64,000 nucleotides of DNA from VRUE01 sp963824705 (GTDB lineage: Bacteria > Actinomycetota > Thermoleophilia > Solirubrobacterales > 70-9), in assembly GCA_963824705.1 (NCBI GenBank), contig CAWGQE010000003.1, forward strand, positions 1,364,001 to 1,428,000, written 5' to 3'. The translations under genes and the position numbers were made by a program. Shown one piece after another: positions 32,022 through 40,430 of the stretch. Each line of letters opens with the position of its first letter. The stretch's first letter is position 1. Below the pieces are notes generated by a model. The model was given only the letters and a program-made list of their open reading frames with translations, did not search any database and had not been told where the DNA came from.

Positions 32022-33920
32022 TTGTCGGCCGCCGAGCAACGCACCCTGAGCGCGATCTGCGAGGCGATGGCCCCCGCCCTCGACGGCCTCCCCGCGGCCG
32101 AGCGCGAGGTCGACGTCGCCGGGCCGGTCGGCGAGTTCCTCCCCTCGCTTTCCCCCCGTGTCCTGACCCGCATTCGCCTCGCCCTGCGCGCTTTCGAGTG
32201 GCTGCCCTTCCCGTGGCGCTTCAGCCGCCTCGACCTGGGTGCGCGGGAGGACTTCCTGCGCCGCATGGAGCGCTCCCGCTTCGGCCTCTACCACGAGCTG
32301 ATCCTGATGGCAAAGACCTTCACCACCCTCGGATACGCGGTCGACCCGCGAGTCGAGAAGAGGCTGGGCCTGGAGACGAGCTGCCGCGTCGGGGACGGTT
32401 CGCCGCCCGAGCCGGCTGGGCCCCTGGGCGAGACCAGGGCTCCCGCGGAAGGCGAGGAATGCGACGTGGTAGTGGTCGGGTCCGGCGCCGGTGGCGCTGT
32501 CGCCGCGGCGACGCTCGCCGAGGCCGGCCTGGACGTGATCGTGCTCGAGGCCGGCGCCAGCTACAACCGCGAGAACTACCCGGAGAACCAGCTCGACGCG
32601 ATCGCTTCGCTCTACCGCGACGGCGGCCTGACGATCGCCGAGGGTCGCCCACCGATCCCCGTGCCGGTCGCCCGCACCGTCGGCGGTACGACCGTGATCA
32701 ACTCCGGGACCTGCTTCCGCGCCCCCGATCCAGTGCTCGAGCACTGGCGAGACCGCTACGGGGTCGAGTGGACCGACCGGCTCGACCCCGACTTCGCCGA
32801 GGCCGAGGAGTTCTTGCGGGTGACGCCCCTCGATCCGGAGCGGATGGGCCGCAACGGTCAGCTGGCGATGGAGGGCGCGGCCGCGATCGGCGCCAGCGGC
32901 GGCCCGATATCCCGCAACGCGGGCAACTGCGTCCAGTGCAGCTCCTGTCCTTATGGCTGCCGGATCGACGCCAAGCGGGGGATGCACGTCAGCTACATGC
33001 CGCGAGCCGTGGCCGCAGGAGCTCGGTTGCGGACCGGGGTCGAGGCGCGTCAGGTCCTCGTCGAGGGCGGTCGCGCCGCCGGCGTTCGCTGCGTTGCCGC
33101 GCCGGACGGCGAGCGCAACGGCGATCGACGCCCCTACACGGTCCGCGCCCGCCGTGCGACGATCGTCGCGGGAGGAGCCCTCGGCACGCCGGAGCTTTTG
33201 CTGCGCTCGGGCCTCGGCGGCAACCAGGTCGGCCGCAACCTTCACATCCACCCTGCCTGCTGGGTAGGGGCGCGCTACGAGGAGGAGGTGCGTGGCTGGG
33301 ACGGCGTGATGCAGAGCTACTACGTCGACGAGTGGGAGTCCGAGCGGGTGCTGCTCGAGGCGACCTTCACGCCGCTCCCCTTCGGCGGCGCCTGGCTACA
33401 GGGCTCGGGGCGTGAGCACCAGGAAGCGATCCTCGACTTCGGCCACGTCAGCTCGATCGGCGTCCAGCTCACCGACGAGTCCGCCGGTCGGGTCGGCATC
33501 GCCCGCGACGGCTCGATCCGCGCCAACTACGCGCTCAGCGACGACGATGCCCGACGCGTCATCTTCGGTATCGCCCGCGCTGCCGAAATCCACTTTGCCG
33601 CCGGCGCGACCGAGGTCTACCCCAACATTGGCCGCGCGCCGGTCCTGCGCCCTGGCGGCATCGCCGAGTTCGAGACCACCCGCTTCAAGCCATCGGAGCT
33701 ACGCCTGGAGGCCTTTCATCCGCAGGGCACGGCGAGAATCGCCGCCGATCCCTCCGAGGGAGTCTGCGCCGCCGACGGCTCGGTCAATGGCGTCACCGGG
33801 CTCCACGTCGCCGACGCTTCTCTCTTCCCCACGGCAGTCGGCGTAAACCCGATGATGACCATCATCGCTTTCGCCAAGCAAGTAGCCGCCGAAGTAGCCG
33901 AAGCCACCCCGGCGGCGTAG
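32022..33920 (+). CDS. GMC-family FAD oxidoreductase, long-chain alcohol oxidase-like
   Basis: A 632-aa flavoenzyme. Residues 1-115 resemble the gluconate-dehydrogenase subunit 3-like helical domain found on long-chain fatty alcohol oxidases. The FAD motif VVVVGSGAGGAVAAATL starts at about residue 149. A Cys cluster CVQCSSCPYGC (about 304-314) follows, and the C-terminal catalytic His-Asn region has HPQGTARI and VGVNPMMTI. The substrate is likely a hydrophobic alcohol or sterol, inferred from the subfamily. The start is TTG after GGGG; no better start is close. Confidence 0.85.
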   Translation: MSAAEQRTLSAICEAMAPALDGLPAAEREVDVAGPVGEFLPSLSPRVLTRIRLALRAFEWLPFPWRFSRLDLGAREDFLRRMERSRFGLYHELILMAKTFTTLGYAVDPRVEKRLGLETSCRVGDGSPPEPAGPLGETRAPAEGEECDVVVVGSGAGGAVAAATLAEAGLDVIVLEAGASYNRENYPENQLDAIASLYRDGGLTIAEGRPPIPVPVARTVGGTTVINSGTCFRAPDPVLEHWRDRYGVEWTDRLDPDFAEAEEFLRVTPLDPERMGRNGQLAMEGAAAIGASGGPISRNAGNCVQCSSCPYGCRIDAKRGMHVSYMPRAVAAGARLRTGVEARQVLVEGGRAAGVRCVAAPDGERNGDRRPYTVRARRATIVAGGALGTPELLLRSGLGGNQVGRNLHIHPACWVGARYEEEVRGWDGVMQSYYVDEWESERVLLEATFTPLPFGGAWLQGSGREHQEAILDFGHVSSIGVQLTDESAGRVGIARDGSIRANYALSDDDARRVIFGIARAAEIHFAAGATEVYPNIGRAPVLRPGGIAEFETTRFKPSELRLEAFHPQGTARIAADPSEGVCAADGSVNGVTGLHVADASLFPTAVGVNPMMTIIAFAKQVAAEVAEATPAA

Positions 33921-33928
33921 ACGACTTC

Positions 33929-34543
33929 CTACTGCCCGGCCGGAGGGGGTGGTGGAGGCGGTTGCTGCGGCGCCGGCGGTGGAGGCGGAGGTTGCTGGGA
34001 CGGCGGAGGTGGTGGCGGAGGAGGTCCGCCGGCCGGGGGCTGAACGCCGCCGGGGGCGCCGGAGAGGCGGTCGGCCTCTCCCCCGAAGGTCGCGCCTTCC
34101 TCGCGCATCGCGCTGTAGCCGCCGTAGGCGATCCCGGCGGCGGCGATCAGGCCGAGGAAGATGCCGAACTTGAGCGTCGCGTCGACCGACACCCCGCCGA
34201 AGGAACCGAAGTCGGGCGGAGAGACGATCCGGTAGAGGATCAGCAGCACCGCGAATCCTCCGAGCCCGGCGACGATCGCGTTGAGCGAGACCGGCGGCTC
34301 GAGGTCGGCATCAGTGAGGCGGATCAAGGCGACGCCGATCGCGACCACGATCGCCAGCATCAGGAAGATCGGGATCACGTCGAGCGCGTCCCAGGCGCTT
34401 CCACCGCTGCCGGACACGTCACCCGAGAAGCCGGCGACCCCTGAGATCTTGACGCCGAACCAGTCGAAGAACATGAATATGAAGAGGAGGATCGCGGAGA
34501 CCGCGGAGACCTTCTCGCCCGTGTTCAGCTTGTCCACTTCCAT
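33929..34543 (-). CDS. Four-helix membrane protein with proline-rich tail
   Basis: A 204-aa protein. Four helices (about 12-31, 56-74, 87-107, 126-146) are followed by a cytoplasmic or exposed tail (170-204) of Pro runs broken by Gln/Ala. The Pro-rich tail is low-complexity and suggests protein-protein contact. The family is unknown, although this arrangement is frequent in soil actinobacteria. It starts 35 bp after the folD stop and may be co-transcribed with it. Confidence 0.75.
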   Translation of the reverse strand: MEVDKLNTGEKVSAVSAILLFIFMFFDWFGVKISGVAGFSGDVSGSGGSAWDALDVIPIFLMLAIVVAIGVALIRLTDADLEPPVSLNAIVAGLGGFAVLLILYRIVSPPDFGSFGGVSVDATLKFGIFLGLIAAAGIAYGGYSAMREEGATFGGEADRLSGAPGGVQPPAGGPPPPPPPPSQQPPPPPPAPQQPPPPPPPAGQ

Positions 34544-34578
34544 CTACGTTTCCTCCGGGAGTAGGGGTCGCAGCGACA

Positions 34579-35418
34579 CTACACCCGGGTCCGGGCGGCA
34601 GCCAACGTATTTACGAGCAGCATCGCCCGCGTCATCGGCCCCACCCCGCCAGGCACCGGAGTGATCGCCCCGGCGCGCTCGCGGGCGGAGTCGAACTCGA
34701 CATCGCCGACCAGCTTGCCGTCGACCCGGTTGGTGCCGACGTCGATCACCGTCGCGCCCGGCTTGACCATCTCCCCGACGATCAGGCCAGGTTGGCCGGC
34801 CGCCGCGACGAGGATGTCGGCCTCGCGGCAGATCGAGGCCAGGTCACGGGTCCGCGAGTGGCAGTGGGTGACGGTGGCGTTCGCCGCCAGAAGCAGGGCG
34901 GCGAGCGGCTTGCCGACCAGGATCGAGCGGCCGATCACGACCGCGCGGGCGCCTTCGACCTCGATCTCGGCATGACGGAGAAGCTCCATCACGCCCGACG
35001 GCGTGCACGGCGCGATTGCCCCGGCGTGTCCCTGCGCGAGCAGACCGGCGCTGATCGGCGTCAGCCCGTCGACGTCCTTTGCGGGGTCGATCAGCGCGAT
35101 CAACGGGTCCTGGTCGAGGTGGTCGGGCAGCGGCAGCTGCAACAGGATCCCGTGCACCCGCTCGTCCGCGTTGAGCGATTCGATCAGCGCGGCGAGCTCC
35201 GCCTGGGAGACGTCGCCGCCGGGCTCGTGGTGGAAGGACTCGATGCCGACCTCGGCCGAGTCCTCGCGCTTCATCCGCACGTACACGGCGGAGGCGGGGT
35301 CGTCGCCGACAAGGATCGTCGCCAGACCCGGCGGGCTCGCCAGCTCGGCGACCAGTTCGCGCACCCGTTCACGCACCCGGGCGGCGACCGCCTTGCCGTC
35401 GATCAGCCTCGCAGCCAT
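34579..35418 (-). CDS. folD: Methylene-THF dehydrogenase/cyclohydrolase
   Basis: A bifunctional one-carbon enzyme interconverting methylene-, methenyl- and formyl-tetrahydrofolate. It is 279 aa. YVRMKREDS carries the catalytic Lys, and GILLQLPLPDHLD, the DVDGL motif, GRSILVGKPL and the C-terminal PVPGGVGPMTRAML are all present. It lies 4 bp after the pcrA stop. Confidence 0.97.
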   Translation of the reverse strand: MAARLIDGKAVAARVRERVRELVAELASPPGLATILVGDDPASAVYVRMKREDSAEVGIESFHHEPGGDVSQAELAALIESLNADERVHGILLQLPLPDHLDQDPLIALIDPAKDVDGLTPISAGLLAQGHAGAIAPCTPSGVMELLRHAEIEVEGARAVVIGRSILVGKPLAALLLAANATVTHCHSRTRDLASICREADILVAAAGQPGLIVGEMVKPGATVIDVGTNRVDGKLVGDVEFDSARERAGAITPVPGGVGPMTRAMLLVNTLAAARTRV

Positions 35419-35422
35419 TCGC

Positions 35423-37678
35423 TCACCGCCTGCGGATCGGCGCGTAGTCGGCCATCAACTTGCGCTCGGAGCCGTCGCCGGCGAAGCGGACGACCACGAC
35501 CCCGCCCGGCTCCACCGCCGTCACCACGCCGTCGCCGAAGCTGGCATGGACCACGTCGTCGCCGGTTCGCAGCTCCAGGGTCGGGCCTGGATCGACTGGG
35601 CTCGCCGCTTCGACCGCCGAGCCAGCCCCCCAGCTGGTGCCGGCTCCCACGGCGCTCGAGCTGCGCTCGGTCAGCTCCTCGGGCAGCTCGTCGACGAAGC
35701 GCGAGGGCAGGTTGCGCTCGGATCTCCCGAACAACGTCCGCTCGCGCGTCCAGGTCATGTAGAGGCGGCTGCGAGCACGGGTGATGGCGACGTAACAGAG
35801 GCGCCGCTCCTCCTCCTCGCCCCCCTCTTCGAGCGCTTTCATATGGGGGAAGGAGCCGTCCTCGCAGCCGACGACGAAGACGGTCTCGTACTCGAGGCCC
35901 TTGGCGTTGTGCAGCGTCATCAACGTGATCACCGACTCGTCGCCCAGATCGTCCTGCTGGGAGTAGAGGGAGATCTGCTGCAGGTACTCCTCCAGCGGTG
36001 GCACCTCGCTCTCTCCCTCCCGCTCGCGCTCGATGTCGAACTCGGCGGCGCCGGCGACGAGGGCCTCGAGGTTCTCGGCTCGCCCTTCGGCCTCCACGGT
36101 TCGCTCCGCGGCCAGCGCTTCCAGGTACCCCGTCTCGGTGAGGACCGCCTCGAGCAGACCCGCCACCGCTCCTCCCGCATCGGCGCGTTCGCGCAAGCCG
36201 GCCATCGTCTCGTAGAAGCGGGAGGTCGACTTGATCGCCGCACCGCCCAGCCCCGGCACCTCCTCGACCCGCTCGATCACCTCCCAGATCGTCATCTCGG
36301 TCGTGTTCGCGTGGGAGAGGAGCCTGCCTTGGCTGGTTTTGCCGATACCGCGCCGGGGCGAGTTGACGATCCGCGCGAAGGAGACCTGGTCGGCGGGATT
36401 CGCCAGCAGGCTGAGGTAGGCGACCGCGTCCTTGACCTCAGCCCGTTCGTAGAACTTCGTCCCGCCGATCACCTGGTAGGGGACGTCGAAGCGGTTGAGA
36501 GTGTCCTCGAGCACCCGGCTCATCGCGTTGGTGCGGTAGAAGACGGCGACGTCCTCACGCCGCACGCCGTCCTCCTCGCCGAGGCGCTCGATCTCGCCCG
36601 CCACCCAGCGCGCCTCCTCGTGCTCGTCGGAGAGCTCGCGCAGCCGCAGCGGCTCGCCGCCGGCCAGCTCGGTCCAGAGCCGCTTCGGCCGCCGTTCCCG
36701 GTTGTTTTCGACAACCGCGTTGGCGGCGGAGAGGATCGTCTGGGTCGAGCGGTAGTTCTGCTCGAGCTTGACCACGTCGGCCTCGGGAAAGTCCCGCTCG
36801 AAATCGAGGATGTTGCGGATGTCGGCGTGGCGGAAGCCGTAGATCGACTGATCCTCGTCGCCGACGACCATCAGGTTGCCGTGCTCGGAGGTGAGCAGCT
36901 GTAGCAGCCTGTACTGGGCGTGGTTGGTGTCCTGGTACTCGTCGACGAGGACGTGGCGGAAGGTCCGGCGCCAACGCTCGCGCACCTCCTCGAACAGCTC
37001 CAGCCCGTTCACGGTGCGCACCAGCAGGTCGTCGAAGTCCATCGCGTTGGCCTCGAGCATCCGCTTCTCGTAGAGGTGGTAGACGCCGGCCGTGGTTTCC
37101 TCGAAGACGCTGCCCTGGGCCTGCGCGTAGGCGTCGGCGTCGACCAGCTGGTTCTTGGCGCCCGAGATCTGCGCGCGGATCGCCCGCGGCGGGTAGCGCT
37201 TCGGGTCGACATGCAGCTCCTCCATGCAGCGTTTGAGCATCCGCAACGAGTCCGACTCGTCGTAGATCGTGAAGCCGCGCGAGTAGCCGAGGCGCTCGGC
37301 GTCGGCGCGCAGCATCCGCGCGCAAGCCGAGTGGAAGGTCGTGACCCACATCGCCCGGGTCGCCCGCCCGACAAGGGATTCGACCCGCTCGCGCATCTCG
37401 GTCGCGGCCTTGTTGGTGAAGGTGATCGCCAGGATCTCCCCCGGCCGCGCCTGCCCCGTAGCCAACAGGTAGGCAATGCGATGGGTGAGAACCCGGGTCT
37501 TGCCCGAGCCGGCACCGGCGAGGACGAGCAGGGGCCCCTCCCCGTGGCGCACCGCCTGCTGCTGCGGCTCGTTCAGCCCGGCCAGCAGGCGCTCGGCGCG
37601 ATCCGCGCCCGCTTCGGTGGGAGCCCCCAGAGGGGCGTCCGGCTCGCCGGCGGGCGTCTCGGGCTCGGCCTGAAGCAT
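35423..37678 (-). CDS. pcrA: ATP-dependent DNA helicase PcrA/UvrD
   Basis: A superfamily 1A 3'-5' helicase for nucleotide-excision and mismatch repair and for clearing replication blocks. It is 751 aa. Walker A is LAGAGSGKT (53-61), DEYQD gives Walker B, and GDEDQSIYGFRHA, QNYRST and a VAITRARSRLY motif VI follow. The C-terminal 50 residues (GDDVVHASFGDGVVTAVE...) form the Tudor-like domain that binds RNA polymerase in this family. ATG 37678 is chosen because upstream sequence is a shadow of other frames. Confidence 0.96.
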   Translation of the reverse strand: MLQAEPETPAGEPDAPLGAPTEAGADRAERLLAGLNEPQQQAVRHGEGPLLVLAGAGSGKTRVLTHRIAYLLATGQARPGEILAITFTNKAATEMRERVESLVGRATRAMWVTTFHSACARMLRADAERLGYSRGFTIYDESDSLRMLKRCMEELHVDPKRYPPRAIRAQISGAKNQLVDADAYAQAQGSVFEETTAGVYHLYEKRMLEANAMDFDDLLVRTVNGLELFEEVRERWRRTFRHVLVDEYQDTNHAQYRLLQLLTSEHGNLMVVGDEDQSIYGFRHADIRNILDFERDFPEADVVKLEQNYRSTQTILSAANAVVENNRERRPKRLWTELAGGEPLRLRELSDEHEEARWVAGEIERLGEEDGVRREDVAVFYRTNAMSRVLEDTLNRFDVPYQVIGGTKFYERAEVKDAVAYLSLLANPADQVSFARIVNSPRRGIGKTSQGRLLSHANTTEMTIWEVIERVEEVPGLGGAAIKSTSRFYETMAGLRERADAGGAVAGLLEAVLTETGYLEALAAERTVEAEGRAENLEALVAGAAEFDIEREREGESEVPPLEEYLQQISLYSQQDDLGDESVITLMTLHNAKGLEYETVFVVGCEDGSFPHMKALEEGGEEEERRLCYVAITRARSRLYMTWTRERTLFGRSERNLPSRFVDELPEELTERSSSAVGAGTSWGAGSAVEAASPVDPGPTLELRTGDDVVHASFGDGVVTAVEPGGVVVVRFAGDGSERKLMADYAPIRRR

Positions 37679-37709
37679 CGCTCCGAGAATAGAGACGGGA
37701 ACGGCTGGC

Positions 37710-38438
37710 TCAGCCTCCGGCCGAGGAGCGGCCGGTCCGCGGTCGAAGCTCCTCCCCATTTCCGCTCGCGCCCTCGCCGCCGTCGAGCTCGGCAAGGCGC
37801 TGCTCGAGCTTGGCGATCCGCTCCGAAAGGGTCTTGATCGCCTCGGCGATCGGGTCGGGCAGGTGGATCCAGTCGGCGTCCGGCCCCTCTGGCCGTCGCC
37901 CTTCCACCTTGACCAGATGACCGGGGTTGCCGACGACGGTCGAGGAGGGCGGCACGTCCTCGACGACGACGGTGTTGGCACCGATCTTGGCGCCGTCGCC
38001 GACGGCGATCGGGCCGAGCAGCTTGGCGCCCGAGCCGACAGTGACGTTGTCGCCCAACGTGGGGTGTCGCTTGCCGGGCTGGAAGCCGGTGCCGCCCAGC
38101 GTCACCCCTTGGTACAGGGTCACCCGCCGGCCGATTTCGGCGGTCTCGCCGATCACCACGCCGGAGCCGTGGTCGATGAAGAACTCGCGCCCGATCTTGG
38201 CCGCGGGGTGGATCTCGACCCCGGTCACGGTCCGGGCCACGTAAGCGATCGTGCCGGGCACCACCGGCATACCGGCGTCGCGCAAGGCATGGGCGAGGCG
38301 ATGCGCGAGCAATGCCTGCACGCCGGCCCAGCCGATCAGGATCTCGAAAGACGAAACACCCCGAGCAGCCGGATCGCGATCCCGCGCGGCGGCGATGTCC
38401 GCACGGATCTCATGGGCCACTCGCTTCAACAGTCTCAC
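37710..38438 (-). CDS. cysE: Serine O-acetyltransferase
   Basis: It makes O-acetylserine from serine and acetyl-CoA. It is 242 aa, short N-terminal type. Left-handed beta-helix hexapeptide repeats occupy about 85-175, with DHGSGVVIGETAEIG and TLGGTGFQPGKRHPT's catalytic region. Residues about 200-224 form a coiled coil (AEAIKTLSERIAKLEQRLAEL), and a Gly/Ser/Arg tail is unusual for CysE. The GTG start overlaps the cysK stop in GTGA (38435-38438), so the pair is co-translated. Confidence 0.95.
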   Translation of the reverse strand: MRLLKRVAHEIRADIAAARDRDPAARGVSSFEILIGWAGVQALLAHRLAHALRDAGMPVVPGTIAYVARTVTGVEIHPAAKIGREFFIDHGSGVVIGETAEIGRRVTLYQGVTLGGTGFQPGKRHPTLGDNVTVGSGAKLLGPIAVGDGAKIGANTVVVEDVPPSSTVVGNPGHLVKVEGRRPEGPDADWIHLPDPIAEAIKTLSERIAKLEQRLAELDGGEGASGNGEELRPRTGRSSAGG

Positions 38439-39358
38439 GGTGCGAAGAAGGGTAGGGACATGTACCGCTCGCCCGAGTCGCAGACCACGGTCACCACCCG
38501 TTTTCCCTCCATCTCCGGCCGCGTGGCCACCTCCAGCGCCGCTTTGATGTTTGCCCCGGCGGAGATGCCGGCCAGCACCCCCTCCCGCTTCGCTGCGATA
38601 CGGGCCGTCTCCAACGCGTCCTCGTCGCCGATGCCGATCGTCTCGGCGATCAGCGAGCGGTCGAGCACCTCCGGGATGAAGCCCGCGCCGATGCCCTGGA
38701 TCTTGTGCGGGCCGGGGATGCCGCCCGAGAGCACTGGGGATGTTGCTGGCTCGACCGCGACGACCAGCGCGTCGGGCTTGCGTTCGCGAAGCATGCCGCC
38801 CACCCCGGTGATCGTCCCGCCCGTACCGACCCCCGCGACGAAGGCGTCGACCTCCCCATCCGTGTCGTTCCAGATCTCCTCCGCGGTGGTGCGGCGGTGC
38901 ACCTCGGGATTTGCCGGGTTGGAGAACTGCTGCGGCATGAACCCCTTGCGCTGCTCGCAAATCGCCTCGGCCAGCTCGACCGCCTCGGTCATCCCTCCGA
39001 GCGAGGGCGTCTCGCGCACCTCCGCCCCGTAGGCCCGCAGCAGCTTCGCCCGCTCCCGGCTCATCCCCTCGGGCAGGGTCAGGATCAGCTCGTAGCCACG
39101 TGCCGCGCAGACCATTGCCAGCGCAATCCCCGTATTGCCACTGGTCGGCTCGACGATCACCGAACGCCCCCGCTCGATCAGCCCATCCTGCTCGGCCGCA
39201 TCGAGCATCGCCACCCCGATCCGGTCCTTGACCGACCCCCCGGGGTTGAAGTACTCCAGCTTCGCACAGACTTCGCCAGGCAGCCCCTCGCTCAGGCGCC
39301 GTAACGCCACCAGTGGCGTCCCCCCCACGACGGCCGAAGCCTCCACTCCGATCCTCAT
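38435..39358 (-). CDS. cysK: Cysteine synthase (O-acetylserine sulfhydrylase)
   Basis: A PLP enzyme forming cysteine from O-acetylserine and sulfide. It is 307 aa. The PLP lysine is K44 in NPGGSVKDRIG, the substrate loop is PTSGNTGIA (71-79), and the phosphate-binding GTGGTITG follows. The start overlaps the rrf2 stop in TGATG and the end overlaps cysE, so regulator, synthase and acetyltransferase form one tight operon. Confidence 0.96.
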   Translation of the reverse strand: MRIGVEASAVVGGTPLVALRRLSEGLPGEVCAKLEYFNPGGSVKDRIGVAMLDAAEQDGLIERGRSVIVEPTSGNTGIALAMVCAARGYELILTLPEGMSRERAKLLRAYGAEVRETPSLGGMTEAVELAEAICEQRKGFMPQQFSNPANPEVHRRTTAEEIWNDTDGEVDAFVAGVGTGGTITGVGGMLRERKPDALVVAVEPATSPVLSGGIPGPHKIQGIGAGFIPEVLDRSLIAETIGIGDEDALETARIAAKREGVLAGISAGANIKAALEVATRPEMEGKRVVTVVCDSGERYMSLPFFAP

Positions 39359-39756
39359 CAGATGAAGTACATCCCCGAGCCGGCCTCCTCGGCCTCGCGA
39401 CGGGCGACTTCGGCGATCGTCGTCTGGCCGAAGACCTTGCGCAGCGCACCCACGCCCTCGGCCCAGATACCCCCGGCCTCGTCGGCCTCCTGGCCGACCT
39501 TGCCGTCGAGAGTTTGGACCACCTCGAGCACGGTGATCTCGTCGGCGGCCCTGGCAAGCGTGTAGCCGCCTTTCATCCCGCGGTGGCTGGTCAGCAGACC
39601 GGCCCGGCGAAGGGTCGAGAAGAGCTGCTCGAGGAACTGCTCCGGGATACCGCGCCGCTCGGCCAGCTCCTTGATCGGCACCGGCCGCTCTCCCGAGCGA
39701 GCCAGCTCGGCCATGGCGACAACGGCATAGCGCGACTTCGAAGTGATTGAAATCAC
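39358..39756 (-). CDS. Rrf2-family regulator, CymR-like
   Basis: A 132-aa winged-helix regulator of the Rrf2 family (SKSRYAVVAMAELA, GIPEQFLEQLFSTLRRAGL recognition region, GMKGGYTLAR wing). It has no cysteine at all, so it cannot hold the Fe-S cluster of IscR or NsrR. Together with the cysK-cysE genes it precedes, this fits the cluster-free CymR type, which senses cysteine status through CysK. Autoregulation of the operon is inferred. The start is GTG. Confidence 0.88.
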   Translation of the reverse strand: MISITSKSRYAVVAMAELARSGERPVPIKELAERRGIPEQFLEQLFSTLRRAGLLTSHRGMKGGYTLARAADEITVLEVVQTLDGKVGQEADEAGGIWAEGVGALRKVFGQTTIAEVARREAEEAGSGMYFI

Positions 39757-39794
39757 AGGCCCTTTCTACCGCACAAAGCGGATTTTGCTGGGTA

Positions 39795-39800
39795 TAGGAT
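39795..39800 (+). promoter_or_regulatory. -10 element for a leaderless LuxR-type regulator
   Basis: TAGGAT, within TATAGGAT, ends 4 nt before the GTG start at 39804. This suggests a leaderless or nearly leaderless message. The -35 is not clear. Confidence 0.35.
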
Positions 39801-39803
39801 CGA

Positions 39804-40430
39804 GTGGTTCCAAGCGAGCGCCCACATTGCCTTGTGATTGACGCCCAGCCGCTGGTTCGGTTGGGCATGCGCCAAGCCCTCACGGGGGATTTCGAGATCC
39901 ATGAGAGCGAGACGCGCGGCGAGGCGATCGAGCTGATCCGCGACGTCGGCAGCGTCGACGTGGCGGTCGTCGCCTTGCGGCGCGAGCCAGCCGACGAAGA
40001 GGAGCCGCTCTATGGCAACGAGGCAATCCGAGCACTGCGCAAGACGGCTCCCGGCATGGGGATCGTCGCCCATGGCGAGCGCCCCGAGCGCCACCTCGCC
40101 TCGGCGGCCCTGCAGGCCGGCGCCAGCGCGTATGTCGCCCGCACCGCCGGTGCCGAGGAAATGGCTCGGGCCGTGTGGGCGGCCCTCGAGCAGCAACGAT
40201 TCGTCGATCCCGCCGTGCCGCCGAGCGGCAGCCGCGGCAGGCTGACCCGACGCCAGCGCGAGATCCTGCAGCTGCTGGCAGACGGTGGCTCCACTGTCGT
40301 CGCCGCTCGTGAGCTCGGCCTCAGCGAAGAAACGGTGAAGACGCATACCAAGAACGTCCTCGCCCGCCTCGGCGCGAGAAACAGAACCCACGCGGTCGCG
40401 ATCGCGCTGCGCGAATGCCTGATCGACTAG
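39804..40430 (+). CDS. LuxR/NarL-type regulator with degenerate receiver
   Basis: A 208-aa protein with response-regulator architecture: receiver-like region (about 8-125) and LuxR HTH (about 145-205; LTRRQREILQLLADG, SEETVKTHTKNVLARLGARN). The receiver has lost its chemistry. Where NarL-type proteins have the phospho-acceptor in LLDL, this has VVAL. The acidic pair is reduced to IDAQP. The switch Ser/Thr is Ala (GIVAHGE) and the switch Lys is Arg (YVARTAG). It is therefore probably phosphorylation-independent. It overlaps the convergent HDOD-HTH gene by 4 bp (CTAG). Confidence 0.88.
   Translation: MVPSERPHCLVIDAQPLVRLGMRQALTGDFEIHESETRGEAIELIRDVGSVDVAVVALRREPADEEEPLYGNEAIRALRKTAPGMGIVAHGERPERHLASAALQAGASAYVARTAGAEEMARAVWAALEQQRFVDPAVPPSGSRGRLTRRQREILQLLADGGSTVVAARELGLSEETVKTHTKNVLARLGARNRTHAVAIALRECLID

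Noticed and set aside
39720..39760. ACTTCGAAGT palindrome as an Rrf2 operator
   Set aside because: It lies inside the regulator's own coding region (codons for TSK) and may be coincidental.
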